Below are positions 33,954 to 42,114 of a stretch of DNA of 52,460 nucleotides, one piece after another. Under the pieces are notes generated by a model. It was not told the DNA's origin, did not search any database, and saw nothing but the letters and a program-made list of their open reading frames with translations. The translations under genes and the position numbers were made by a program. Position 1 is the first letter of the stretch, and every line of letters begins with the position of its first letter. The DNA comes from an uncultured Alistipes sp. (lineage in GTDB: Bacteria; Bacteroidota; Bacteroidia; Bacteroidales; Rikenellaceae): assembly GCA_900768015.1 (NCBI GenBank), contig CAAGBI010000058.1:1-52460 (forward strand). Reading direction: 5' to 3'.

Positions 33954-34712
33954 TTATTTTATCGCCACATAGAAGAGGTCAAAACACCTATCATCGACCT
34001 CTTGCAGGGCGTAATCATCCATCTTTATAGACTCCGTAAGTGCCGTATTCTGGCTGTGCAGACGGCGACGGTTGAGTCTGTTTGCCACATCGTAGGGCAA
34101 CTGCAATATCCAGCGGGGCAACCACCACTGCATCTTCAGCACATCGAAACGCATGATGCGATGCACCGACTCCCTATTCTTCTCGTAATAGGCCCACACC
34201 TGCTCGTTGCCACCCACACCATAACACTCTACGCTCGAAAATCCCGAGAGCAACGATTTGAGCTCCTCGGCACGATACTCGCGGACATGCCATGGGTTGC
34301 GCGTCAGTGACATAGGCTTATTGGGGGTACTGACGATAAACTTGCCCCCCTTGCGCAGCACGCGCATCACCTCGGCCACAAACTCCTTGTCGCGCACGAT
34401 ATGCTCGATAACCTGAAACGACACCACGCAGTCGAACTCTCCATCAGCAAAGGGCAACGGTGGCACCTTAGCCTCGCGGAACTCCACATTTGCGGGCAGC
34501 GATGTCACATCTACGGCGCAGTGTTTATCGAGCGTGACATAGCGCTCGGCATGGGGGGCAATAATCTCTATGCCATATCCCGTGCCGGTGCCAATCTCCA
34601 ACACACGCCCCTCAACCCTCTTGGCAGCCTCATAGTAGGCCAACCTCGAGCGCTGATAGACGAAGTTGTCTGTTACCTCACGCGAAACTCTCTCTGCCGT
34701 ATTTAGCGCCAT
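33954..34712 (-). CDS. Class I SAM-dependent methyltransferase
   Basis: 252 residues. SAM motif I is VLEIGTGTGYGIEIIAP at about 36-52, followed by YVTLDKH (acidic residue binding the ribose) and FDCVVSFQVIEHI (Methyltransf_11 type). The C-terminal third is Trp- and Arg-rich without a motif I know. The substrate is unknown; small molecules or lipids are commonest for this type. It starts 5 bases after the cvfB-like gene. Confidence 0.85.
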   Translation of the reverse strand: MALNTAERVSREVTDNFVYQRSRLAYYEAAKRVEGRVLEIGTGTGYGIEIIAPHAERYVTLDKHCAVDVTSLPANVEFREAKVPPLPFADGEFDCVVSFQVIEHIVRDKEFVAEVMRVLRKGGKFIVSTPNKPMSLTRNPWHVREYRAEELKSLLSGFSSVECYGVGGNEQVWAYYEKNRESVHRIMRFDVLKMQWWLPRWILQLPYDVANRLNRRRLHSQNTALTESIKMDDYALQEVDDRCFDLFYVAIK

Positions 34713-34717
34713 CGTCC

Positions 34718-35566
34718 CTATCGCTTGATGCGTTCGATACCAAACTCTGTCTGGCGCACCTTGCCCTGCTTAAGCAACATACCAAGAGCGCGCTTAAAGA
34801 CCTTCTTGCTCATGCCCGTAAGGCGTGACACATCCTGAGGGTCGGTTTTATCGTTTGCCGCAAGCACACCGCCATGCTCCTCGATGAGCTGCTCGAGCTT
34901 AACAACGGCAGTCTCCACCTCTGCCAAGCCCTGCTGCTGGAGGCTAACATCTATGCGGAAGTCCTCGGTAATCTTGCGCACCCAGCCACGGCAAACATCG
35001 CCAACATGGATGGGGCGGAAGAGCTGATTCTTGTAGATCATACCCCAGTGGCGGTTGTTGATAACAACGCGATAGCCAATGGGCGTAGAGAATGCCACCA
35101 ACACCTCAACCTCATCACCTACCTTAACGGTGAGGGGATCCTCATTGTAGATGTAGGGTTTTATTTTATTGGTAGCCACACAACGGCCTGTACGGTCATC
35201 GACATACATATAGACCACTGTCTTCTGACCCGCAACGACGCCACCCTGCTGATTGCGGTTAGGCAGGAAGAGGTGCTTACCGAAGAGTCCCCAGTCGAGG
35301 AAGGCACCGTGCAAGTTCTTGTCTACAACCTTCAACGCTGCAACCTCACCCACCTTGATAAGGGGTTTCTCGGTTGTAGCTACGGGGCGGTCGTCAGAGT
35401 CGTGGTATACAAATACCTCAACCTGGTCGCCGACCTTCATATCGAGTTTCACAAAGCGATTTGGCAACAACACCTCAACACCCTCACCATCAGTGAGATA
35501 TAGACCAAAGTCTGAGATACGCGCCACTTCGAGTGTCTGAATTTCACCTGTTCTCATAGTCAACAT
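34718..35566 (-). CDS. S1-like RNA-binding protein, CvfB/YitL family
   Basis: 282 residues. Three S1/OB-like domains (first: LEVARISDFGLYLTDGEGVE; second: LKVVDKNLHGAFLDWGLFGK; third: VGDVCRGWVRKI) are followed by a C-terminal winged helix (LTGMSKKVFKRALGMLLKQG). This is the CvfB layout; in staphylococci CvfB affects virulence-gene expression, and its role in Bacteroidota is unknown. It is the first gene of the operon ending with uvrA. The start could be MLTMRTG (35566) or MRTGEIQ (35557). Confidence 0.88.
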   Translation of the reverse strand: MLTMRTGEIQTLEVARISDFGLYLTDGEGVEVLLPNRFVKLDMKVGDQVEVFVYHDSDDRPVATTEKPLIKVGEVAALKVVDKNLHGAFLDWGLFGKHLFLPNRNQQGGVVAGQKTVVYMYVDDRTGRCVATNKIKPYIYNEDPLTVKVGDEVEVLVAFSTPIGYRVVINNRHWGMIYKNQLFRPIHVGDVCRGWVRKITEDFRIDVSLQQQGLAEVETAVVKLEQLIEEHGGVLAANDKTDPQDVSRLTGMSKKVFKRALGMLLKQGKVRQTEFGIERIKR

Positions 35567-35633
35567 TATAATTGTAAGCGTGTAAAGATAGTGAAAAAAA
35601 GTGAATATCGGGGGCGAATATTAAAAAAATTCG

Positions 35634-35641
35634 TATTTTTG
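35634..35641 (+). promoter_or_regulatory. -7 element of uvrC
   Basis: TATTTTTG is 6 bases from the preferred ATG at 35648, implying a leader of about zero length. No TTG is at the -33 position. On the other strand TATCTTTA (plus 35583-35590) could serve the divergent operon. Confidence 0.55.
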
Positions 35642-35647
35642 CACTAC

Positions 35648-37462
35648 ATGAGTGCTATACGGGAACATATCAAAGAGCAGGTAGCAGCGTTGCCACACGC
35701 GCCAGGCGTTTACCAATTCATCGACCGCAACGACAAGATTATCTATGTCGGCAAGGCGAAGGATTTGCGTAAGCGTGTGTCGTCGTACTTCGTCGAAAAC
35801 CGCGACCACTCGGCAAAGGTTATAGTGCTTGTAAAGCAGATTGTCGAGGTACGCCACATCGTGGTGGATAGCGAGCAGGATGCCCTACTTTTGGAGAACT
35901 CACTTATCAAGAGCCTGCAGCCACGCTACAATATCCTACTTAAGGATGACAAGACCTACCCATGGATTGTGATACGCCGCGAGCCCTTTGCGCGTGTGCT
36001 CTCAACACGCCAACTTGTGCGCGATGGTTCGGAGTATTTTGGCCCCTATGGTTCTATCGCAACACAGCGCTCATTGTTGGAATTTATACGCCGCGTTATA
36101 CCATTGCGTACATGCAAGTTAAACCTCTCTACCGAAAGTATCGCAAGAGGTAAGCATCAGCTATGTTTGCAGTATCATTTGGGCAACTGCAAAGCCCCAT
36201 GTGTAGGTAAGCAGAGCGAGGCAGAATATGCCGAGAGTCTCGCCCTCGTACGCTCGGTTTTGCGTGGCGATTTGCGCCCCGTACGACAGTGGCTCGAACG
36301 CGAGATGATGGAGGCGGCAAAGGAGCTACGCTTCGAGGTGGCAGAGGAGTTTAAGCAGCGCCTGCAGTCGTTGGAGAACTACCAGAGTAAGAGCGTTATC
36401 GTGAGCTCGAAGATTGTAGACACCGATGTATTCTCGCTGCTCAAGGATGGCGACATAGCCTACTGCAACCACATCTGCATACGCCACGGCTCGATTGTCG
36501 CGGTGCAGACAATACGCATGACAACGGGCGTGGAGGACAATGACGAGGATATGCTTTCGATGGCAATTCGCCACATTGCAGAAGATATAAACGGAGGCCT
36601 CGCGCGTGAGGTTATCGTGCCACTTATGCCCTCGGCAGCTGCACTCTTCGATGGCGTAACATTCACCATACCCAAGCGTGGCGAAAAGGCCGAGTTGCTG
36701 GAGTTCTCGTTGCGCAGCGCCCGCATCTACCGCGCCGAGCTGATGAAGAACCTCGAGATAAAGAACCCAGAACGACATACCGAGCGCCTTATGGCAGCTA
36801 TGCAGCGCGAGTTACACCTCGACCGCCAGCCACGACACATAGAGTGCTTCGACAACTCTAACCTCCAGGGCACCAACCCCGTAGCCTCGTGCGTAGTATT
36901 CCGCGATGGCAAGCCCTCGCGCAAGGAGTATCGCCACTTCAACATTAAGACCGTGGAGGGTCCTGACGACTTTGCATCTATGCGCGAGATACTCTACCGC
37001 CGCTACTCGCGCCTACTTGCGGAGGGCGCAGAGCTTCCCGACCTCATCATCGTGGATGGTGGCAAGGGACAGCTATCGAGTGCCTACGGCGTGCTCAAGG
37101 AGCTGGGCATAGAGGGCAAAGTACCCATCGTGGGACTGGCAAAGCGCCTCGAGGAGGTATTCTACCCTGGCGACCCCATACCCTACTATCTATCGCGCAC
37201 GGGAGAGCCACTCAAGGTCGTATGCCACATTCGCGACGAGGCACACCGCTTCGGCATCACCTTCCACCGCCAAAAGCGTAATAACGCACTTATAACAAGC
37301 GAATTAGACAGTATAGATGGCATTGGCGAGAAGAGCCGTAACGCACTACTCAGACACTTCAAGAGCGTACGCAAAATCACGGAGGCGACACTCGAGGAGC
37401 TCGCCACGGTTGTCGGCACATCGCGCGCCACAGCCATACGCAACCACTTTCACAAGGAGTAG
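35648..37462 (+). CDS. uvrC: Excinuclease ABC subunit C
   Basis: 604 residues. The GIY-YIG-type N-terminal nuclease (APGVYQFIDRNDKIIYVGKA) is followed by the UvrB-binding UVR helix (EVAEEFKQRLQSLENYQS), the RNase H-like C-terminal nuclease (IECFDNSNLQG, DLIIVDGGKGQLSSA) and C-terminal HhH motifs (IDGIGEKSRNALLRHF). It makes the 3' and 5' incisions in nucleotide excision repair. The frame is open for 19 more codons, but TATTTTTG lies inside them, so MSAIREHI is chosen. Its terminator overlaps the stop codon. Confidence 0.96.
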   Translation: MSAIREHIKEQVAALPHAPGVYQFIDRNDKIIYVGKAKDLRKRVSSYFVENRDHSAKVIVLVKQIVEVRHIVVDSEQDALLLENSLIKSLQPRYNILLKDDKTYPWIVIRREPFARVLSTRQLVRDGSEYFGPYGSIATQRSLLEFIRRVIPLRTCKLNLSTESIARGKHQLCLQYHLGNCKAPCVGKQSEAEYAESLALVRSVLRGDLRPVRQWLEREMMEAAKELRFEVAEEFKQRLQSLENYQSKSVIVSSKIVDTDVFSLLKDGDIAYCNHICIRHGSIVAVQTIRMTTGVEDNDEDMLSMAIRHIAEDINGGLAREVIVPLMPSAAALFDGVTFTIPKRGEKAELLEFSLRSARIYRAELMKNLEIKNPERHTERLMAAMQRELHLDRQPRHIECFDNSNLQGTNPVASCVVFRDGKPSRKEYRHFNIKTVEGPDDFASMREILYRRYSRLLAEGAELPDLIIVDGGKGQLSSAYGVLKELGIEGKVPIVGLAKRLEEVFYPGDPIPYYLSRTGEPLKVVCHIRDEAHRFGITFHRQKRNNALITSELDSIDGIGEKSRNALLRHFKSVRKITEATLEELATVVGTSRATAIRNHFHKE

Positions 37463-37499
37463 CAATCGCAAATCGGCGGTTGCTACTTTTGCTTTTTAG
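37458..37499 (+). terminator. Terminator overlapping the uvrC stop codon
   Basis: AGTAGCAA (37458-37465) pairs with TTGCTACT (37480-37487), with an inner CGC/GCG, followed by TTTGCTTTTT. The left arm contains the TAG stop codon. Confidence 0.8.
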
Positions 37500-37510
37500 G
37501 TCTGCGGATT

Positions 37511-37540
37511 TTGATATTTGCCAAAAATTTGCTACATTTG
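37511..37540 (+). promoter_or_regulatory. Promoter of the membrane-protein pair at 37597
   Basis: TTG (37511-37513), 19 bases and TACATTTG (37533-37540) match the consensus. The start is about 50 bases downstream. Confidence 0.7.
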
Positions 37541-37596
37541 TTATTGGAAACAATGCTCATTCGAGCGAATAACAAGTGACACATAATCTTATAGCT

Positions 37597-38031
37597 ATGA
37601 AGACATCTTGGGAGAAATCAATCTATGTCATCTTCGTTCCCATCTACATCCTTTCGCTCTACTGCGCAATCAAGTTCCCCGATCAGGGTGGGTGGCCCTT
37701 TGTCATGCTCAATATCGGTGCGTTGACAGGCGTGCCCAACATCATCAAGATGCTAAAGAGGGATAACGCCGAGGGCGAGGAGAAGAGCGAACCTGCGGAG
37801 GGCAGAAGATATTGGAAGTATCTCCTGGCATATATCTCTGCAGCGCTGCTTATCAGCCTCGTAATCGACATGTTCTTGGATAAGAGTGACGACATCGGCT
37901 ACATCGGTGTTCTTGTGATATTTGCAAGCATCTTCGTGTTGTTTATCATCACCGACCTCTTCCTCGTAGTATTACCCAAGCACAAGAAGACAAAGGAGGA
38001 GAAAGACAAACAAAGCGATAACGAATTATAA
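37597..38031 (+). CDS. Small membrane protein of unknown function
   Basis: 144 residues from the ATG; a GTG at 37576 would add seven. About four hydrophobic helices are visible (VIFVPIYILSLYCAI, WPFVMLNIGALTGV, YLLAYISAALLISLVI, YIGVLVIFASIFVLFIITDLF), with a Lys/Glu-rich linker and a charged C-terminal tail. No family was recognised. It is 22 bases upstream of the zinc-ribbon membrane protein, so they probably share a transcript. Confidence 0.75.
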   Translation: MKTSWEKSIYVIFVPIYILSLYCAIKFPDQGGWPFVMLNIGALTGVPNIIKMLKRDNAEGEEKSEPAEGRRYWKYLLAYISAALLISLVIDMFLDKSDDIGYIGVLVIFASIFVLFIITDLFLVVLPKHKKTKEEKDKQSDNEL

Positions 38032-38053
38032 ATAACACCAAACTCAAACAACT

Positions 38054-39592
38054 ATGTCACAAATCAATTTTTGCAGTCAGTGTGGAGCGCCGCTAACTGA
38101 TGCTAATGCCAACTTTTGCAGTCAGTGTGGCCATAAATTTGCGTACACCGAGGAGGTAAAGCATGTAGCACCAGTTTCAGAAAGTACAATTGTAGCAAAT
38201 GAGACTACAATAAACCCAATTAAAAACTTAAAGTTTACAAAATACGGTAGGCTTTTTGGAATTATGGGTGCGGCAATTAGCCTCTTGGCAACAATCATCA
38301 TAATATACAATCTCTGTACCGAAGCAGCATTAGATAGTGCACCTCTATCGATAAATAGGGCTATATTCGGCATATCAAACATTCATCTTTGGAATTCGCC
38401 TTCACTATCGTTTATGACATTTATATTGATTGTACTTGCACTACTATCACAATACTATCTTAGACGCTTTGCCGACACACAAACAACATCTGAAGATGTT
38501 ACACACATTCGCAAAGTAGCCTTTGGTCTTCTTATTACTATCATCGGCGGAATATTGAGTTTTGGCTCAATAGCACATATCATTGATAACGACTATTACG
38601 ATCTCTATTTTGTATCATTCATTAATATTGCAACGATAGGAATAAGCCTATACGGCATTATACATATCATCAAGCATCTAAATAGATACCAGCAATCCGC
38701 AAATATTAGTGATGGCATTCGCAAATATATTAAGCTTACCAAGATACTAACATTCATCATACTTGCAACACTTTCCACAGCCGTATTATTAGAATTTATC
38801 TTCAAAGTGTGCTATGTAGCAGATGTCCTATACAATGATGAATACTTTGTCATGATTGTATTGTACTCACTATTGATGATTGTAATCTTTAGTCTTGTAG
38901 GTGTAATATCAACGCTTGCAATCATCAGATTTAGTATTGGTGTACCAACTATTACAGATGAGGAGCACTGCATGATTGACGCAAGACTTACCGAGTGTAA
39001 CTCAAATAAGCGACAACTAACAAACATGTTGTACATTTTTGCTAGCATTAGTCTGATGTATGCTGTAGTATCATTCGCTAACATGATCAATAGTGACGAC
39101 TACTTATACTACGGTGACTTTATGGCTACAAATTTCAAGGAAATTACAGGACTTACAGGCTTTGGCGGCTACCTTGTTCTATTTGCTATTGCAACAATAT
39201 TTTTAATACACAAAGCGCCAAATCAAAATAAATGGTCAATGGTAGCTATTATTTCAATGATTGTCGGAGGTTTTAACACGATATGTCTACAATGGCTATT
39301 TAGCTATATGTATGATGTGAGAATAATAATCCTTGGTCTTTTGCCGCTATGTGCTGGATATATACTTTATATATGGTTCTCTGAGTGCGATCGCGTTTCC
39401 AAGATTATTATTACTGCACTATCTTTTATGCCGCTAATAGCAATATTAATTTGCAACGATATTAATCATCATATCCTATACTATTTCCTTTTATTTAGTA
39501 ACTTCATCGTCATTACTGCTGCTTACATCTATGTAATCATTCGTATAAATGGAATACAGAGCGTAAAAGATAAATTGCTCGGTCGAATTTAA
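38054..39592 (+). CDS. Zinc-ribbon multi-pass membrane protein
   Basis: 512 residues. An N-terminal zinc ribbon has two matching knuckles FCSQCG (Cys7/10 and Cys22/25). A linker of about 45 residues follows, then roughly twelve hydrophobic helices arranged in several groups. No transporter signature was recognised. Zinc-ribbon plus multi-helix proteins are widespread and uncharacterised. The gene is strikingly AT-rich with many ATA, AAT and TTA codons, unlike neighbouring uvrC, which suggests recent arrival. It ends at a strong terminator. Confidence 0.75.
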   Translation: MSQINFCSQCGAPLTDANANFCSQCGHKFAYTEEVKHVAPVSESTIVANETTINPIKNLKFTKYGRLFGIMGAAISLLATIIIIYNLCTEAALDSAPLSINRAIFGISNIHLWNSPSLSFMTFILIVLALLSQYYLRRFADTQTTSEDVTHIRKVAFGLLITIIGGILSFGSIAHIIDNDYYDLYFVSFINIATIGISLYGIIHIIKHLNRYQQSANISDGIRKYIKLTKILTFIILATLSTAVLLEFIFKVCYVADVLYNDEYFVMIVLYSLLMIVIFSLVGVISTLAIIRFSIGVPTITDEEHCMIDARLTECNSNKRQLTNMLYIFASISLMYAVVSFANMINSDDYLYYGDFMATNFKEITGLTGFGGYLVLFAIATIFLIHKAPNQNKWSMVAIISMIVGGFNTICLQWLFSYMYDVRIIILGLLPLCAGYILYIWFSECDRVSKIIITALSFMPLIAILICNDINHHILYYFLLFSNFIVITAAYIYVIIRINGIQSVKDKLLGRI

Positions 39593-39612
39593 CACTTTCA
39601 CCACACCAAACA

Positions 39613-39643
39613 AAAAGGATGTCTTTGAAGACATCCTTTTTTA
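39613..39643. terminator. Bidirectional terminator
   Basis: AAAAGGATGTCT (39613-39624) pairs perfectly with AGACATCCTTTT (39629-39640) around TTGA, giving T runs on both strands between convergent genes. Confidence 0.9.
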
Positions 39644-39646
39644 TGC

Positions 39647-39946
39647 TTACTCATCGTGCGACTGCTTCTTGCGTCTGAACCACGACTTTATGCGCTGCCA
39701 GCCCTTGACGCCAACAATGGCAAGACCTGCGTACTGCGTAGTCTTAGCCAAGCCGAAAAAGATAATAAACAGCACACTCTTTGCCTCGGCAGAGATGGGC
39801 AAAAGCGCCTGAGCAAAAGAGAGCAAGTAGAAGAGCACACAGCTCGCAAGAACCACCACTCCTGTGCGGAATGAGAGCTTAGCAAGCCAAGCCTTGATTG
39901 CTGTTATCGCGCTCTTAAACTTCTGTTTCATAGCGACATTACTCAT
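39647..39946 (-). CDS. Small membrane protein
   Basis: 99 residues with two hydrophobic helices (TGVVVLASCVLFYLLSFAQA and VLFIIFFGLAKTTQYAGLAI) and a basic C-terminal tail (IKSWFRRKKQ). The start MSNVAMKQ overlaps the 5'-nucleotidase gene by 8 bases; an internal MKQKF would remove most of the overlap. No family or function was recognised. It is co-transcribed behind the nucleotidase. Confidence 0.75.
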   Translation of the reverse strand: MSNVAMKQKFKSAITAIKAWLAKLSFRTGVVVLASCVLFYLLSFAQALLPISAEAKSVLFIIFFGLAKTTQYAGLAIVGVKGWQRIKSWFRRKKQSHDE

Positions 39947-40856
39947 TTGCTATACCCATGGGGATATGCACACCTGGCACTGTGCGCAGGTGGTCGAGGT
40001 GCGACATCTGGTCGTCGAAGAAGATATGTGGCTGCATAATCTCGAGAACCCTATCCTTTGATATGCCGCCCAAAAAGAATGCCTCAGTAACCTCAACGCC
40101 CCAACTTTTCAGGGTGTTCACTACACGCTCATGTGCAGGCGCGTTACGCGCCGTAACAATGGAGATTTTCAACCAGCGGCGATATTCGGGGTCGTTAGAA
40201 ATACGCTGAGTCTCGAGCTTCTGCAAGTTCGAAATCTTCATCAACAGGTCGGCAAGAGGGCCGGGGTCGAGAGGGCGCTGTGTCGATGCCTCGTGGATAT
40301 GAAAGGCTTGCAGACCCTGCTCCTTATATATCTTTTCCGACTCATCGTCGGCGATAACGCCATCGAAATCGAAGGCTATGCGTAGCTCATTATCCGAGCT
40401 ATCATCCAACACCTCGCTATCCAGCACACGACCCGCAGCATATCCCGCCTCACAGGCACGCTTCACATCGCGCTCCGAGGCCGACAAGAAGAGCGAAGCA
40501 TTAAATGCGGGCAAGTACTTATATGGCGACTCGCCCGAAAAGAACGAGGCGCGCGTGATGTCGAGGCCATAGTGCTTAATGGTGCGAAACACACGGAGTC
40601 CCGTCTCGGGGGAGTTGCGCGAGAGAAGCACAACCTCCACGGGCTGCTCCTCGGCAAATATCTCGTTGAAGCTCAAGAGACGCTTTACAAAGGGGAATGC
40701 AACCCCCTTAGCCAGAGGGTTATCTATGTTCTGCTCCTGATAGCGACGATACTCCTCAAGTCCGCACTCGTTGTATATCTTATCCGACTCCGAGAGGTCG
40801 AAGAGGGCCGAAGAGGATACCGCAACCACAAGTTTATTTTCGATAGGAAAGGCCAT
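39939..40856 (-). CDS. 5'-nucleotidase (NT5C1-type)
   Basis: 305 residues from the chosen start MAFPIENKLV. The protein has two alpha/beta halves with similar openings (LFDLSESDKIYNECGLEEYR and FDGVIADDESEKIYKEQGLQ). The core motif RIAFDFDGVIAD carries the DxD site of HAD-like nucleotidases, and SIVTARN and IFFDDQMSH supply further active-site residues. It should dephosphorylate nucleoside monophosphates in the cytoplasm. The 17 codons upstream of this ATG are rejected because TACCTTTG (minus) lies among them. Confidence 0.85.
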   Translation of the reverse strand: MAFPIENKLVVAVSSSALFDLSESDKIYNECGLEEYRRYQEQNIDNPLAKGVAFPFVKRLLSFNEIFAEEQPVEVVLLSRNSPETGLRVFRTIKHYGLDITRASFFSGESPYKYLPAFNASLFLSASERDVKRACEAGYAAGRVLDSEVLDDSSDNELRIAFDFDGVIADDESEKIYKEQGLQAFHIHEASTQRPLDPGPLADLLMKISNLQKLETQRISNDPEYRRWLKISIVTARNAPAHERVVNTLKSWGVEVTEAFFLGGISKDRVLEIMQPHIFFDDQMSHLDHLRTVPGVHIPMGIANE

Positions 40857-40874
40857 AACAATATCAATTTTGGA

Positions 40875-40882
40875 CAAAGGTA
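40875..40882 (-). promoter_or_regulatory. -7 element of the nucleotidase gene
   Basis: The minus strand reads TACCTTTG 18 bases before the ATG. A TTG at plus 40900-40902 gives a 17-base spacer, short of the usual 19-21, and lies within the tRNA-Gln terminator. Confidence 0.5.
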
Positions 40883-40929
40883 TAAAAAAATCCAACATGC
40901 AAACCATCCTAAATGGAGCGCTTGTTGGA
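40883..40929 (-). terminator. Terminator of tRNA-Gln
   Basis: On the minus strand TCCAACAAGC pairs with GCATGTTGGA (one A-A mismatch), with an inner CCAT/ATGG hairpin, followed by TTTTTTTAT. It sits directly upstream of the nucleotidase promoter. Confidence 0.75.
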
Positions 40930-40934
40930 CTTTG

Positions 40935-41008
40935 TGGTTGAGCTACCGAGATTCGAACTCAGAATAACAGAACCAAAATCTGCTGTGTTACCATTACACC
41001 ATAGCTCA
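40935..41008 (-). tRNA. tRNA-Gln (TTG)
   Basis: The reverse complement folds with acceptor TGAGCTA/TAGCTCA, a short D arm, anticodon stem CAGA/TCTG with loop TTTTGGT (TTG), and T arm CTGAGTTCGAATCTCGG. CCA is encoded (plus 40935-40937). A consensus promoter and a terminator flank it. Confidence 0.95.
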
Positions 41009-41029
41009 ATCGTTGCTCGTAAGCGGTTG

Positions 41030-41059
41030 CAAATATAGTGTAAAGTTTTGAAACAACAA
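41030..41059 (-). promoter_or_regulatory. Promoter of tRNA-Gln
   Basis: On the minus strand TTG (plus 41057-41059), 19 bases, TATATTTG (plus 41030-41037): exact consensus. Confidence 0.85.
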
Positions 41060-41086
41060 AATTTTGGGCTACTAATGTTTCAGCAT

Positions 41087-41986
41087 CTATGCTTTGTTCG
41101 CGATGCCGTTTTGTAAAACCTGGTTGCGATACTCGTTTGGCGTAACACCAAACTCCTGCTTGAACACTCGCGTGAAGTGATGCGGATATTTGAAGCCAAG
41201 GTTGTAACCAATTTCACCTATCGAGAACGACGAGTAGCGCAGTTGGTGTGCCGCCTCCTTAACAACCATTTGGCGAATGTATTGCTGCGCCGAGCACCTT
41301 AACTTCTTGCGAACAACATCACCGAGATAGTTGGGCGAGAGGTGTAAGACATCGGCACACGAAGATACCGTAGGCAGCTCTTGCAGCATATCGCGCGAAC
41401 CACTCAAGTAGTCGCGAATAAGTTTACTGAATTTTGAGATGATAACATCGGCAGAATCCTGAAGCGAGCCGCGCTGATGCTCAAAGTAACGCATACACAG
41501 ATTCAGCAACACCGCAATGCCCGCAGCGATGATATGCGCCGAGAAGCGGTCGGTGGCATTTTGAAGCTCAAGGCGTACGCTCTTGAAACAGCATAGAATC
41601 ATGTAACGCTCGTCACTATCGAGCCTTATCTTATTGGTTGTGTCGGGAGTAAAGAATTTATACTCCTTCATTCTGTTTGCAAGCAGCGTATCGTCAAGCA
41701 ACTTGGGGTCGAAGACTATCGCCCAGCCGTGTGTAGTATACTCAAAATCCTCCTCGAGAGAATCCATATATCCTGGGGTGTAGAAGTGCAAATATGCCCC
41801 CGTATCACTATCGTCTTGCCACGAACAAGCCAGACCATAGACCCCCACACGCTTGGGCGAATACCTAACAGTACCCACCTCGTCAAGGTCTATGATGCTA
41901 ACCAATTTATCGCTCGCTTCGACACCCAAATAGGCACAGCATGCCTCAACATTGCTAAGTTCTAAAACACTCTTCTTATGCGCCAT
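41087..41986 (-). CDS. AraC-family transcriptional regulator with cupin-like sensor region
   Basis: 299 residues. An N-terminal AraC-type ligand region (ACSWQDDSDTGAYLHFYTPG) leads to a C-terminal double HTH at about 195-290 (SCADVLHLSPNYLGDVVRKK and SIGEIGYNLGFKYPHHFTRV), ending FGVTPNEYRNQV. Proteins of this type usually control a neighbouring operon, but no obvious target lies next to it. Nested inverted repeats 35-75 bases upstream of its start (42021-42060) are candidates for its own binding site. No clear TAnnTTTG was found. Confidence 0.88.
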   Translation of the reverse strand: MAHKKSVLELSNVEACCAYLGVEASDKLVSIIDLDEVGTVRYSPKRVGVYGLACSWQDDSDTGAYLHFYTPGYMDSLEEDFEYTTHGWAIVFDPKLLDDTLLANRMKEYKFFTPDTTNKIRLDSDERYMILCCFKSVRLELQNATDRFSAHIIAAGIAVLLNLCMRYFEHQRGSLQDSADVIISKFSKLIRDYLSGSRDMLQELPTVSSCADVLHLSPNYLGDVVRKKLRCSAQQYIRQMVVKEAAHQLRYSSFSIGEIGYNLGFKYPHHFTRVFKQEFGVTPNEYRNQVLQNGIANKA

Positions 41987-42020
41987 TCTACCCCTACTTT
42001 TATAATGATTTCGGCATAAT

Positions 42021-42060
42021 TAATAACCAACACCCCAATATTCAGTAATATTGGTTATTA
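42021..42060. promoter_or_regulatory. Nested palindromes, candidate operator
   Basis: TAATAACCAA (42021-42030) and TTGGTTATTA (42051-42060) are perfect 10-bp inverted repeats. Inside and overlapping, CCAATATT (42035-42042) and AATATTGG (42047-42054) form a second perfect pair around CAGT. The site lies between the AraC-family start and the -33 of the promoter at 42078-42108, where a regulator could act on both. Confidence 0.6.
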
Positions 42061-42077
42061 TATAAGTAATACATCTA

Positions 42078-42108
42078 TTGTGAAAAAGTTAACAGTGTGC
42101 TACTTTTG
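42078..42108 (+). promoter_or_regulatory. Consensus promoter of the candidate small RNA
   Basis: TTG (42078-42080), 20 bases and TACTTTTG (42101-42108) match the Bacteroidota consensus fully. No plus-strand coding gene lies within 600 bases, so it probably serves the RNA starting near 42113-42116. Confidence 0.75.
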
Positions 42109-42114
42109 TCGTCG

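Noticed and set aside
33561..34310. Plus-strand open frame of 249 codons
   Set aside because: It is antisense to the nitrilase and methyltransferase genes, both of which have intact catalytic motifs.
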